A DNA stretch of 11,466 nt, from the NCBI GenBank assembly GCA_022563115.1, contig JADFNY010000076.1, positions 1 through 11,466 on the forward strand, given 5' to 3'. The DNA is from Acidobacteriota bacterium. GTDB taxonomy: Bacteria; Acidobacteriota; UBA890. Every line of letters starts with the position of its first letter. Within the stretch, counting starts at the first letter, position 1. The notes below the pieces were generated by a model. The model did no database searches and was not told the origin of the DNA. It saw nothing but the letters and a program-made list of their open reading frames with translations. Of the stretch, positions 1 to 6,825 are shown piece after piece. A program made the translations under genes and the position numbers.

Positions 1-974
1 ACCCGGGACGGCTCGCGCAACGCCTCCACCAGTTCGGCGACCACCCCGGGGCGCCTCAGGTCGGCGTGAACCGGGCCCGAGCCGGTCAGCGTCCACAACA
101 CGATGTGCAGCCGGTTCGGAGCTTCCGCCGCGGTTTCGGAGCTGATCTCGGCAAACGCCCCGATGACGTCGTCCAGGGACTCGAAATCGCTGATCGAGGT
201 TCGCGCCCGCTGCCAGCGGACGGTGTCGGTCCACACCGGTGACATAGTGACCGCACCGTTCGCCGAAACCTCGACGAGCGTGGCACCGCGCGGGCCCAAC
301 TCTTTCATGTGGAGCCCCTGCACGTTGCCCGGGTAGTGCACCACCGGACCTTCGGTCCGCAACGTCTCGCGCTTGTGTACGTGGCCGAGAGCCCAGTAGT
401 CGAACCCTCGACCCTCGAGGTCGGCGAGCGAGCAGGGGGCGTACGCGTCATGCTCCGCCCGGTTGCCGACGTTGGCATGCAGGAGGGCGATGGAAAACGG
501 GCCGTTGGGCTTGTTCGGGAACTTGGTGGCGAGGTTCTCGGTTACCGAGGGGGAGCCGTACGAAACGCCGTAGACGTGGACGAGAATCTCGTCATCGCGC
601 GCCAGCGGGACGGCCTGAACCTCGGTGCCGAAAAAGTGCACCGATGCCGGGTACTCGATACTGGCCACACCGCTGCCGAGCGGATCGTGGTTGCCGGCGA
701 CGATCAGCGTCGGAATCCCGGCCGCGTCGAGTTGTCGGAGACGATCGCGCAGTTGGATTTGGGCGCGCAGGTTGTGGTCGGAGGCGTCGAACACGTCGCC
801 TGCAATGATGACGGCGGTGACGCGGCGCTCGATGGCTGTCGCCACGATCCGGTCGAGCGCCGTGGACGGCGCCTCGCGCAGGCGTGCTGCGAGCTCCGCC
901 GGAAGGTCGGCGAGACCCTGGAAAGGAGCCCCGAGGTGTAGGTCCGCACAATGAAGAAAAGAAAACGCCCGCAT
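1..974 (-). CDS. Mre11/SbcD-type DNA repair metallophosphoesterase (3' end outside window)
   Basis: This gene reads leftwards from an ATG at 974 and is open to the window edge, giving 324 residues without the C-terminus. The start aligns with the family: MRAFSFLHCADLHLG places the first metal motif (D11, H13) where SbcD/YhaO proteins have it. The other calcineurin-like phosphoesterase motifs follow in order: AGDVFD (D60), AGNHDP (N95, H96), LLHANVG (H166) and LGHVHKR (H198, H200). Residues from about 245 onward would be the capping domain. The family uses two metal ions, usually Mn, to cut DNA ends in double-strand break processing, normally with an SMC-like ATPase (SbcC/Rad50/YhaN) encoded just downstream; that gene would lie beyond position 1 and is not seen. 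No clear ribosome binding site precedes the ATG, and the frame stays open further upstream. It could be the YhaO branch rather than classical SbcD, so I give no symbol. Confidence 0.9.
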   Translation of the reverse strand, partial: MRAFSFLHCADLHLGAPFQGLADLPAELAARLREAPSTALDRIVATAIERRVTAVIIAGDVFDASDHNLRAQIQLRDRLRQLDAAGIPTLIVAGNHDPLGSGVASIEYPASVHFFGTEVQAVPLARDDEILVHVYGVSYGSPSVTENLATKFPNKPNGPFSIALLHANVGNRAEHDAYAPCSLADLEGRGFDYWALGHVHKRETLRTEGPVVHYPGNVQGLHMKELGPRGATLVEVSANGAVTMSPVWTDTVRWQRARTSISDFESLDDVIGAFAEISSETAAEAPNRLHIVLWTLTGSGPVHADLRRPGVVAELVEALREPSR

Positions 975-1039
975 CAGGTCGTCATCTGCACAGAGGATTC
1001 CGCCGCGCGTGCATCCGTGGGAGAGCTACCAGGGTGCGA

Positions 1040-1092
1040 CTAGCAGGTCGTGGTGGAACCAGACCCATCATACTTCCACCACCGCCTACTAG
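1040..1092. repeat. Bare hairpin copy of the CTAG-bounded palindromic element (family A)
   Basis: A 19-bp left arm (1040-1058, starting CTAGCAGG) is followed directly by a 34-bp right arm (1059-1092, ending CTAG). The left arm matches the right terminus of the composite element at 10629-10906 (after complementing) at 18 of 19 positions, and the right arm matches it at 31 of 34. The two arms pair imperfectly into a hairpin with a loop of about 15 nt. The copy therefore consists of ends only, with none of the interior found at 10663-10872. It lies between thx and the nuclease gene and could act on transcript ends as REP-type hairpins do; that is inference. Confidence 0.7.
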
Positions 1093-1268
1093 CAGGGTGC
1101 TGAAAAACTCCCGGTGATCGTAACCCTTCGGGCGCATGGGGATTGTGGGGCATATGCCGTGTCTCTCGTCAGCGACGATGCATCACGCATCGCCTTCCTC
1201 CTCGTTCCTTGCCTCTGCCCCACAAGACCCATGCGCGGTACCCCGGGAGTTTTCCAGCACCCTGCTAG
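1089..1268. repeat. CTAG-bounded palindromic element, family B (MITE- or REP-like), about 180 bp
   Basis: Both ends are CTAG followed inward by CAGGGTGCTG, and the 26-bp terminal inverted repeats (1089-1114 and 1243-1268) match at 25 of 26 positions. A second inverted pair lies further in (1132-1152 and 1216-1236, 19 of 21). The whole element can fold into one long imperfect hairpin. No reading frame in it looks like a protein. Its left CTAG is also the right CTAG of the bare hairpin at 1040-1092, and its right CTAG carries the thx stop codon. This fits a non-autonomous element that inserts at CTAG and duplicates it. Four-base CTAG or YTAG target duplications are known for some IS5- and IS701-type elements, but no transposase is present here to link it to one. 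Confidence 0.7.
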
Positions 1269-1414
1269 GCTTCTTTGTTCTTCTGTTGGATCTGGGACGG
1301 CTTGGGGCCGTGGCGCTGGCGTGCCCGGGCCCGCTCTTTCGCACGCGGGCGCGACTTGCCGTGTGTCTGGCGCCAAATCTTGCCGCGCTGCGTTCGTCGA
1401 TCACCTTTACCCAC
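1265..1414 (-). CDS. thx: 30S ribosomal protein THX
   Basis: A 49-residue, strongly basic protein beginning (M/V)GKGDRRTQRGKIW, then SRPR about ten residues later. This is the signature of the small ribosomal protein THX, known from Thermus (GKGDRRTRRGKIW...), which lies in the head of the 30S subunit and binds 16S rRNA. The start is GTG at 1414: GGAG stands at 1421-1424 with a 6-nt gap, and the family protein begins exactly there. No ATG serves as the start, and a longer in-frame reading to about 1564 has no family support. Residues 25-49 form an Arg/Lys/Gln-rich tail longer than the 26-residue Thermus protein. The TAG stop lies inside the CTAG at the end of the repeat element 1089-1268, so the native 3' end may have been altered. 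It is transcribed towards the nuclease gene, with the two repeat elements between, and away from lemA. Confidence 0.88.
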   Translation of the reverse strand: MGKGDRRTQRGKIWRQTHGKSRPRAKERARARQRHGPKPSQIQQKNKEA

Positions 1415-1710
1415 GGATATCTCCGAGTCGTTTGAACAAGATGTCGGGAACTTTCGCACGCCGCTCGCTCGCGGAGCAAGCCGACCCCATGCGGTCGACG
1501 CCCGGCATGGTATACAAGATCGGTCGGTTCGGCTGCGACGTGCTCGGGATCGTGGTCGCCACAAGCGACGGCGCCGGTCGTGCGAACGTCAACTCGTCGG
1601 CGCGAAAGGCGCAGGAATACGCCGCCGGGAGCATATCTTCAGCAGCGTGGCTCCGCGCCGGCGGCGGGCCGATTCTCAAGCAGAGAGCGGTTGAACAGGG
1701 GGGTACCGAA
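1415..1710. other. Divergent spacer between thx and lemA, no gene seen
   Basis: These 296 bp separate the thx start (minus) from the lemA start (plus) and must hold the promoters for both. I could not pick a convincing -35/-10 pair for either direction; TATACA near 1511-1516 is the only -10-like string that stands out, without a well-spaced -35. The lemA frame is open through this spacer, but the translation has no family resemblance and the lemA ribosome binding site lies at the far end. No tRNA or small RNA fold was recognised. Confidence 0.5.
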
Positions 1711-2265
1711 ATGATCGGATTGATCGTCTTACTCGGCCTGGTCTTCGTGGTCGGGTTCTTCTTCATCGTCATCTACAACCGCCTGGTGAGGTTCCGGGTC
1801 CGCGCCGAGGACGGCTGGAGCGGGATCGATGTGCAGTTGAAGCGCCGCTACGACCTCATTCCCAACCTGGTCGAGACCGTCAAGGGCTACGCCAAGCACG
1901 AACGCGAGACCCTCGACGCGGTGATTACCGCCCGCCAGGCTGGCATCAACGCCAAGACGGTTCCGGAGCAGGCCCAGGCCGAGAATATGATCACCGGCGC
2001 GCTGCGCCAGTTGTTCGCCCTCTCCGAGGCGTATCCCGATCTCAAGGCGAACGACAACTTCGGTCGCCTTCAGGAAGAGCTCTCCTCGACCGAGAACAAG
2101 ATCGCCTTTTCGCGCCAGCACTACAATGACACGGTCAGCCGCTACAACTCGACGCTCGAGACTTTTCCGTCGAACGTCGTCGGCGGCATGTTCGGGTTCC
2201 TACGCCGCGACTTCTTCGAGATGGAGGACGCCGCGCAGCGCGAGGCGCCTCAGGTCAGTTTCTGA
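1711..2265 (+). CDS. lemA: LemA family membrane protein
   Basis: A 184-residue protein, the usual LemA length. One hydrophobic segment (residues 2-22) is followed by the family core: YNRLVRFR (22-29), then EDGWSGIDVQLKRRYDLIPN (33-52), then a long helical region with NDNFGRLQEELSSTENKIAF (114-133), and YN near the end of the bundle. LemA proteins have a short outer end and a helical bundle inside. Their role is not firmly settled, but they are often encoded beside the HtpX/M48 membrane protease. The start at 1711 is set by a strong purine run (AGGGGGG, 1697-1703) about 7 nt upstream and by the membrane segment starting at residue 2; the frame is open for another 600 bp upstream but that part is not LemA. 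The last 11 bp overlap the 3' end of the opposing PilZ gene. Confidence 0.93.
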   Translation: MIGLIVLLGLVFVVGFFFIVIYNRLVRFRVRAEDGWSGIDVQLKRRYDLIPNLVETVKGYAKHERETLDAVITARQAGINAKTVPEQAQAENMITGALRQLFALSEAYPDLKANDNFGRLQEELSSTENKIAFSRQHYNDTVSRYNSTLETFPSNVVGGMFGFLRRDFFEMEDAAQREAPQVSF

Positions 2266-2728
2266 TCGGGTACCGGGACGTTCGCCCGCCGTGCTCAAGC
2301 GCCGCTTCGTAGGAAAAGTGCTCGACATCGAGGTCGAAATGGATCGCCAAGCCGTAGCCGTTGGTTTTCTCGGTACAGCGCACAACTTTGCCGCGCAGGA
2401 TTCTGGGTTCCAAGACCGGCTGGGCCGGTCGCAACGCAACCACGGCGCGCCCGCCGATCGGCAGATTGACGTCCACGAAGGCGTAGATACCCGATGCGCT
2501 GACGTCGGCGGTCGTGCCGTAGGCGTGGATGAGGCTGAGATCACCATCGTATCCGTACACCTCGATACCGACTTGAAGGGAGCGGCGCGCAGCTCCGCGG
2601 CGCTCGTCGGGGTTGGTCGCGAGCGAAGACGGCGCGTTCTCGGTCGCCACCGCCGGCAACCGGCGGAAGAACGGACCTTCATCGATGTACGTCCCGCTCG
2701 ACCAGGTGGTCTTCGGGTCTACGAACAT
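2255..2728 (-). CDS. PilZ domain protein (probable c-di-GMP receptor)
   Basis: Translated from ATG 2728 this gives 157 residues. An N-terminal stretch of about 40 residues without a known fold precedes a PilZ domain at about 41-135. The two c-di-GMP contact motifs are present: RxxxR (R44-R48 within ERRGAARR) and DxSxxG (D75, S77, G80 in DVSASG). A C-terminal strand segment (GYGLAIHFD) closes the barrel. PilZ domains bind c-di-GMP and pass the signal to motility, polysaccharide or envelope targets; the partner here is unknown. The start is uncertain: the frame stays open to a TTG at 2842 with no better start between. A good GGAGG (2772-2776) serves an out-of-frame GTG at 2766 that opens a 15-codon leader ending just inside this gene. 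It lies between lemA and htpX on the opposite strand, tail to tail with lemA. Confidence 0.85.
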   Translation of the reverse strand: MFVDPKTTWSSGTYIDEGPFFRRLPAVATENAPSSLATNPDERRGAARRSLQVGIEVYGYDGDLSLIHAYGTTADVSASGIYAFVDVNLPIGGRAVVALRPAQPVLEPRILRGKVVRCTEKTNGYGLAIHFDLDVEHFSYEAALEHGGRTSRYPIRN

Positions 2729-2916
2729 GGGAACGTCGGCGAGTTGAGACTCTTGATGTTCTTCACAGCTGCCTCCGTCAAATGAACGGATAACGGGGGC
2801 CGCCGGATTTTTTCGAACGCCAAACCGGGTCGAACGATACAAGGCATTGTTTCTGAATAAGAAAGGTCAGTAAAGATCACTATTAGCTATCGTAAATTAT
2901 TCAGGTCCTCACAGAA
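2729..2916. promoter_or_regulatory. Divergent, locally AT-rich spacer between the PilZ gene and htpX
   Basis: Bases 2843-2910 are far richer in A and T than the surroundings (for example TAAATTATTCA just before htpX), as expected of a promoter region serving two divergent genes. Several TATTAG/TAAATT-like -10 candidates occur, but none has a clear -35 at the right distance, so no single promoter is claimed. The part nearest the PilZ gene holds the GGAGG and GTG of a possible 15-codon leader peptide (2719-2766, minus). Confidence 0.35.
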
Positions 2917-3852
2917 ATGACCGCATCCGACGTCACCTATCACGACCTGATCGCCAAGAACCGGCGCAACAGCGCGCTCTTGGTCGTCGGCTTCGTGCTG
3001 TTCGTGGCAGTCCTGGTCGGGGTGATGGGATCCGCCCTCGCGGGGGGAGATCCGGTCGCGGCGCTGGTGTTCGGCGGTCTGGCGCTGGTCATCGCCATCG
3101 TCATGGCGTTTTTCAGCTACTACTCCGGCGACTCGATGATCCTGCGGATGAGCGGCGCCAAGCTCATCGAGCACGGAGACGATCCCGAGCTCTACAACGT
3201 CGTCGAAGAGATGGCGATTGCCGCCGGCGTTCCTGCTCCTCCGGTGTACCTGATCGAAGACACGGCGATGAACGCGTTCGCCACCGGCCGCGATCCGGAG
3301 CATGCCGCGGTAGCCATGACGCGCGGGCTGCGAGAGACGCTCACGCGCGACGAGCTGCAGGCGGTGATAGCGCACGAGATGTCACACGTCCGGCACTACG
3401 ACATCCGTCTGGCGATGTTGCTGGCGACCCTGGTCGGGTTGGTGGTTCTGGTGACCGACTTCTTCATGCGCGGGGTGTTCTGGGGCGGCGCCGGCCGGCG
3501 CGGTCGCGGGCGGAGCGGCGGGGGCGGTGGGGCCGCGATGCTCCTACTAGCCATTGCGCTCTCCATCATCGCGCCGTTGTTCGCCAAGATCATCCAGATG
3601 GCGGCGTCACGCCAGCGCGAGTACCTGGCCGACGCCGGCGCCGTCGAGTTGACCCGTAACCCAGACGCCATGATCTCGGCTCTCCAGCGGTTGGGTGGCG
3701 ACAAGGAGGTACTCGAGGTCGCCAATCGGGCCACCGCGCATATGTATATCGTCCAGCCGATCAAGAAGTGGGAAGCGCGGGCCAAGGGCATGTTCGCTAC
3801 CCATCCTTCCATCGACGATCGCGTGCGCCGCATCGAACTCCTCGCCAAGTAG
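2917..3852 (+). CDS. htpX: HtpX-type membrane zinc metalloprotease (M48)
   Basis: A 311-residue inner-membrane protease that cuts damaged or misfolded membrane proteins in envelope quality control. Two N-terminal hydrophobic segments (about 20-42 and 48-68) precede the cytoplasmic catalytic part. The zinc site is HEMSH (H153, E154, H157), with the third ligand in REYLADAGA (E235). Two more hydrophobic segments lie at about 165-187 and 206-228, with a Gly/Arg-rich stretch between them (189-205). The C-terminal FATHPS (293-298) is the conserved M48 end motif. The length is normal for HtpX. The ATG at 2917 has only a weak ribosome binding site (AGGT about 12 nt upstream) but agrees with the family N-terminus. 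lemA, its usual partner, lies 650 bp upstream with the PilZ gene between, so the two must be transcribed separately here. A terminator follows. Confidence 0.93.
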   Translation: MTASDVTYHDLIAKNRRNSALLVVGFVLFVAVLVGVMGSALAGGDPVAALVFGGLALVIAIVMAFFSYYSGDSMILRMSGAKLIEHGDDPELYNVVEEMAIAAGVPAPPVYLIEDTAMNAFATGRDPEHAAVAMTRGLRETLTRDELQAVIAHEMSHVRHYDIRLAMLLATLVGLVVLVTDFFMRGVFWGGAGRRGRGRSGGGGGAAMLLLAIALSIIAPLFAKIIQMAASRQREYLADAGAVELTRNPDAMISALQRLGGDKEVLEVANRATAHMYIVQPIKKWEARAKGMFATHPSIDDRVRRIELLAK

Positions 3853-3977
3853 CCTGCGTGAGCCTGCGGCAAGATCGTCGCCGCAGACTTCGACCCGGAG
3901 GCCGGAGGCTCGCCGCTTGGCAGAGGAGTGCAATTGTGCCGGGCGATCCTCAATGGCACAAGAACAGCGACGCTAGG

Positions 3978-4003
3978 GCGGCAGCGCCGCTCTTTTTTGT
4001 TTT
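3978..4003 (+). terminator. Rho-independent terminator after htpX
   Basis: A perfect 5-bp G/C stem, GCGGC-AGC-GCCGC (3978-3990), is followed at once by TCTTTTTTGTTTT. It lies 125 bp after the htpX stop and only about 25 bp before the 3' end of the opposing peptidase gene, which it cannot serve because the T run is on the wrong side. The 3853-3977 stretch in front holds no convincing gene. Confidence 0.75.
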
Positions 4004-4028
4004 CCCGCCACCCTACCGCCCACCTCCT

Positions 4029-6650
4029 CTAGCGCATCAGAGCGTTGAACAGAAGCTTGTAGCCGCCGTGCGTCTGGGCGCGATGCTGCGCCCGGATGCC
4101 GAGCAGGACGATCTCGCCCTCGCCGACGCGCACGGTAACCACGGCGGCTCGTTTCGAGAGGTGCTTCTCGCCGACCAGCCAGCCGCTCTGCAGGATGTTG
4201 CGCTCCGCGTAGGTGACGACGCGATCGTAGTTGTAGGCATCGCGCGCCGTGATCTCGAAGGCCGGGCTGTCCCAAAAGAGCGCCAGGGCATCGGCCGGCA
4301 TCCCCCAGGCCAGAGGGTTCGTGGGGTCGACATCGACGTGCAGCGTCGAGCCCGGGCAGAAGAACTCCATCGAGTCGAGCCCCGCTAGAGCGTTGCGTAT
4401 CCCCAGGTCGAAAGCGCGGATAGCAAAGTCGGTGGCGCCACCCATGGCGACGACGGTGCCACCGTTTTCGACGAAGTCGCGGAGGGCCTGCACACCCTCG
4501 GTGCCGATACCGCTGCGGTAATCGGGCGGTATGTTGCTGCCGCGACCGTCGCCGCCGCGACCGCCACGGTCGTTGCCGCGTCCTCCACCGTCCGCCGCCG
4601 GAAGCCCGGTGATCGCGCCCCACGAATCGTGCGGGAACACGAGGACGTCGTAGTCGGCGCTCAGGTCGCCGGCTTGGATCTCGGTGTCCATCACCGAGGT
4701 GTACGGGAAGTCGAACTGCTCAAAGACCAACCGCGTCCAGCCCTCCTCCATATTGCCGCCGCCGTAGCGCTGGTACATGCCGATGCGGGGCGTGGGTACG
4801 TCGTTCAGGATTTCGGTCGAGGGCAGGTCGACGGCGATGAAATCGACCCCGGTCTGGCGCGCCACCTCGGCAACGACGGACGGCGTCGAGCCGACGATGA
4901 AGTCGCCGGGACGAAGATCGCCGCTGGCTTGCGTGACACGCTGCACGCTGCCTCCCTGTACGAGCACCAGGTTGACGGCGCGGAAGCTGTCATTGAGCCG
5001 ACCGTCGAGCACGTGGTAGGTGCTTTCCTCCACCGTACCCGCCACCGGGATCGGCTCCTCGAGGACCCGCAGGTCACCGGTGATGGCGCCGTTCACCGGG
5101 TCGACCTGCACGCCCATGATCTCGGCCATGGTGTGGGTGGCAGTATCGTACGGCCGCAGAGGTGAGCCGTCGCGCGCCCGCGTCCAATCGTTGTCGGGGT
5201 AGAACGTCTGTCCCAATAGATTGCGGACCAAGCCCATCTTGGGTTGTGCCAGCGAGATGACGAACGAACCCTCGTCGTACAGGCGGTTGCCCGCCTCCAA
5301 CTGCGACTCCGCGATCTGAATCTCCACGTCCGACAGCATCAACGTGTTGATCATCTTCACGGCGGTGAGCGGATCGTGCTGCGTCGACGGGATCACGTAG
5401 GCGTTGGTGGAGCCAGTCGCTCCACGCTCGGTCTGCCGCATCGACTTCAGGTACTGGTTGCGCAGTACTGTCTCGCGGTTACGCGCCGCCATGTCCTGCA
5501 GCGCCCAGGCGGCGATCTTCTGTTGCTCGACGATGTCGCGCAGGTGCCACCAGCCGCCCGGCCACGGGTTGGGCATGTTGGACTGAGCCTCGTACTCGGG
5601 AAGCTGCCGGGCGCCGCCGGACAGCTGGTCGGGATCCACGTACACCGGCGTCGCCAGGTTGGCGCTCGCCGACTCGGTCAACATCCCGGCGATGTTGTGG
5701 AACGGGGTGATCCAGTGCCAGCCGAAGTGACCCCAGCCCGGGTACTGCGCGGCGTTGAGGATTCCCGCCTTGCCGGCTTCTTCCAGCTTGTAGGCAATGT
5801 GGGCGCCGTACCAGGAGAGCTCGCGCCACATCAGCGGATCGGCGTAGGGGCGGATGGGATCGCTGTACGGTGGTGTGTACATGCGCGCACCGCCGCCACC
5901 CATCTGGTGATGGTCCACGTAGGCTTGCGGCTTCCACTCACGGTACAGAATTTTGCCGATGTATTTCGACTCGACCAGGTTCATGAAATCGCCGTCACGG
6001 TTGTTATCGTGGCCGGCATAGGTGTGGTATAGCCACGGCAGACCGGCGCCCTCGTACTCGGTACCGACCCATTGGTGGTACCAATCGGCGACCCACACCT
6101 GGCCGTCCGGATTGATGCACGGCAACAGCAGCAGCACGGTCTCGTCGAGGATGCGCAGGGCCTCCTCGTCGTTGCGGGCGACGAAGTCGTAAGCGATCTC
6201 GGGCCCCGTCTGGCAGCCGGCGACCTCGGTGGAATGAAGGCCGAGGGATTGGCTGACGACCGCCTTGCCCTCGCCGATCATGGCCTCGATCTCGGCCTCC
6301 GGTAGGCCGCGCGGATCGGACAGCGTACGGCTGATCTCGGCGATGCGATCGAGGTTGGCGAGGTTTTCCGGCGAGCTAATCGTGACCAGCAAGAACGGAT
6401 ATCCCTCGGTGCTCGGGCCCATGTTGGTGACCCGGATCCGGTCGCTCTCTTCCTCGAGAAGCTCGAAGTACTCGACGATGCGGTCCCAGCGGGCCAGGAT
6501 GCGGTCGGCGCCGAGCTGGTGGCCGAAAAACTCGTCCGGCGCCGTAATCGCGTTTTGCGCCCCGGCGGCGGGGGTGAGAAAGGCGCCGAAAACGACCACG
6601 ATGGTGAGCACAACGGTGGCGGAACGGGGCGCTGGGGCGCTATTTCGCAT
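4029..6650 (-). CDS. Secreted M14 zinc carboxypeptidase with C-terminal amidotransferase-like domain
   Basis: An 873-residue exported peptidase. Residues 1-31 form a signal peptide (basic start, VVLTIVVVFGAFL core, likely cleavage after AGA). The M14 catalytic domain covers about 45-345: zinc ligands H139 and E142 in LHSTE, substrate-binding N217/R218 in HDNNRDGDF, third zinc ligand in VDHHQMG (H247 or H248), and catalytic glutamate E326 in TESASANLATP. All key residues are present. The remainder includes a domain at about 620-870 whose VLVFPHDSWGAI and ALRDFVENGGTVVAMGG resemble class I glutamine amidotransferase-like folds, a combination seen in large secreted M14 proteins of environmental bacteria. 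A low-complexity Gly/Arg/Asp stretch (687-706) lies inside that domain. The start at ATG 6650 is chosen because the signal peptide begins there, with AGG about 9 nt upstream; a longer reading to 6737 adds residues without signal features. Substrate unknown; it probably trims peptides outside the cytoplasm. Confidence 0.9.
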   Translation of the reverse strand: MRNSAPAPRSATVVLTIVVVFGAFLTPAAGAQNAITAPDEFFGHQLGADRILARWDRIVEYFELLEEESDRIRVTNMGPSTEGYPFLLVTISSPENLANLDRIAEISRTLSDPRGLPEAEIEAMIGEGKAVVSQSLGLHSTEVAGCQTGPEIAYDFVARNDEEALRILDETVLLLLPCINPDGQVWVADWYHQWVGTEYEGAGLPWLYHTYAGHDNNRDGDFMNLVESKYIGKILYREWKPQAYVDHHQMGGGGARMYTPPYSDPIRPYADPLMWRELSWYGAHIAYKLEEAGKAGILNAAQYPGWGHFGWHWITPFHNIAGMLTESASANLATPVYVDPDQLSGGARQLPEYEAQSNMPNPWPGGWWHLRDIVEQQKIAAWALQDMAARNRETVLRNQYLKSMRQTERGATGSTNAYVIPSTQHDPLTAVKMINTLMLSDVEIQIAESQLEAGNRLYDEGSFVISLAQPKMGLVRNLLGQTFYPDNDWTRARDGSPLRPYDTATHTMAEIMGVQVDPVNGAITGDLRVLEEPIPVAGTVEESTYHVLDGRLNDSFRAVNLVLVQGGSVQRVTQASGDLRPGDFIVGSTPSVVAEVARQTGVDFIAVDLPSTEILNDVPTPRIGMYQRYGGGNMEEGWTRLVFEQFDFPYTSVMDTEIQAGDLSADYDVLVFPHDSWGAITGLPAADGGGRGNDRGGRGGDGRGSNIPPDYRSGIGTEGVQALRDFVENGGTVVAMGGATDFAIRAFDLGIRNALAGLDSMEFFCPGSTLHVDVDPTNPLAWGMPADALALFWDSPAFEITARDAYNYDRVVTYAERNILQSGWLVGEKHLSKRAAVVTVRVGEGEIVLLGIRAQHRAQTHGGYKLLFNALMR

Positions 6651-6825
6651 CGGCGTGACCTGCCTTCCTCGGAAGCTGGGGATCGAGCACCTGCTTGTTC
6701 GTACGACCGACAATACCAGGGTTTCTTCCGCCGCCACCGGAGGTTAGTCTACGGTCGGCATCAAGGCTCGGGTTATGGTTTCAGGTCGATGCCGAGGCGT
6801 ACCGCAGACCCGTTTTGGAGTCCGG

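Noticed and set aside
309..941. Plus-strand 210-codon open frame
   Set aside because: It is the antisense shadow of the nuclease gene, which has all five phosphoesterase motifs on the minus strand.
1040..1268. CRISPR array
   Set aside because: Repeats are inverted rather than regularly spaced direct repeats, and there are no spacers or cas genes.
1114..1710. Upstream extension of the lemA reading frame by about 200 residues
   Set aside because: It crosses the repeat element and the thx gene, has no family similarity, and a strong ribosome binding site with a membrane segment marks the start at 1711.
5244..6032. Plus-strand 262-codon open frame
   Set aside because: Antisense shadow of the M14 peptidase; Arg/His/Val-rich composition typical of GC-rich antisense frames.
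6651..6737. Longer start for the M14 peptidase at 6737
   Set aside because: The added 29 residues would precede a clear signal peptide that begins at ATG 6650.
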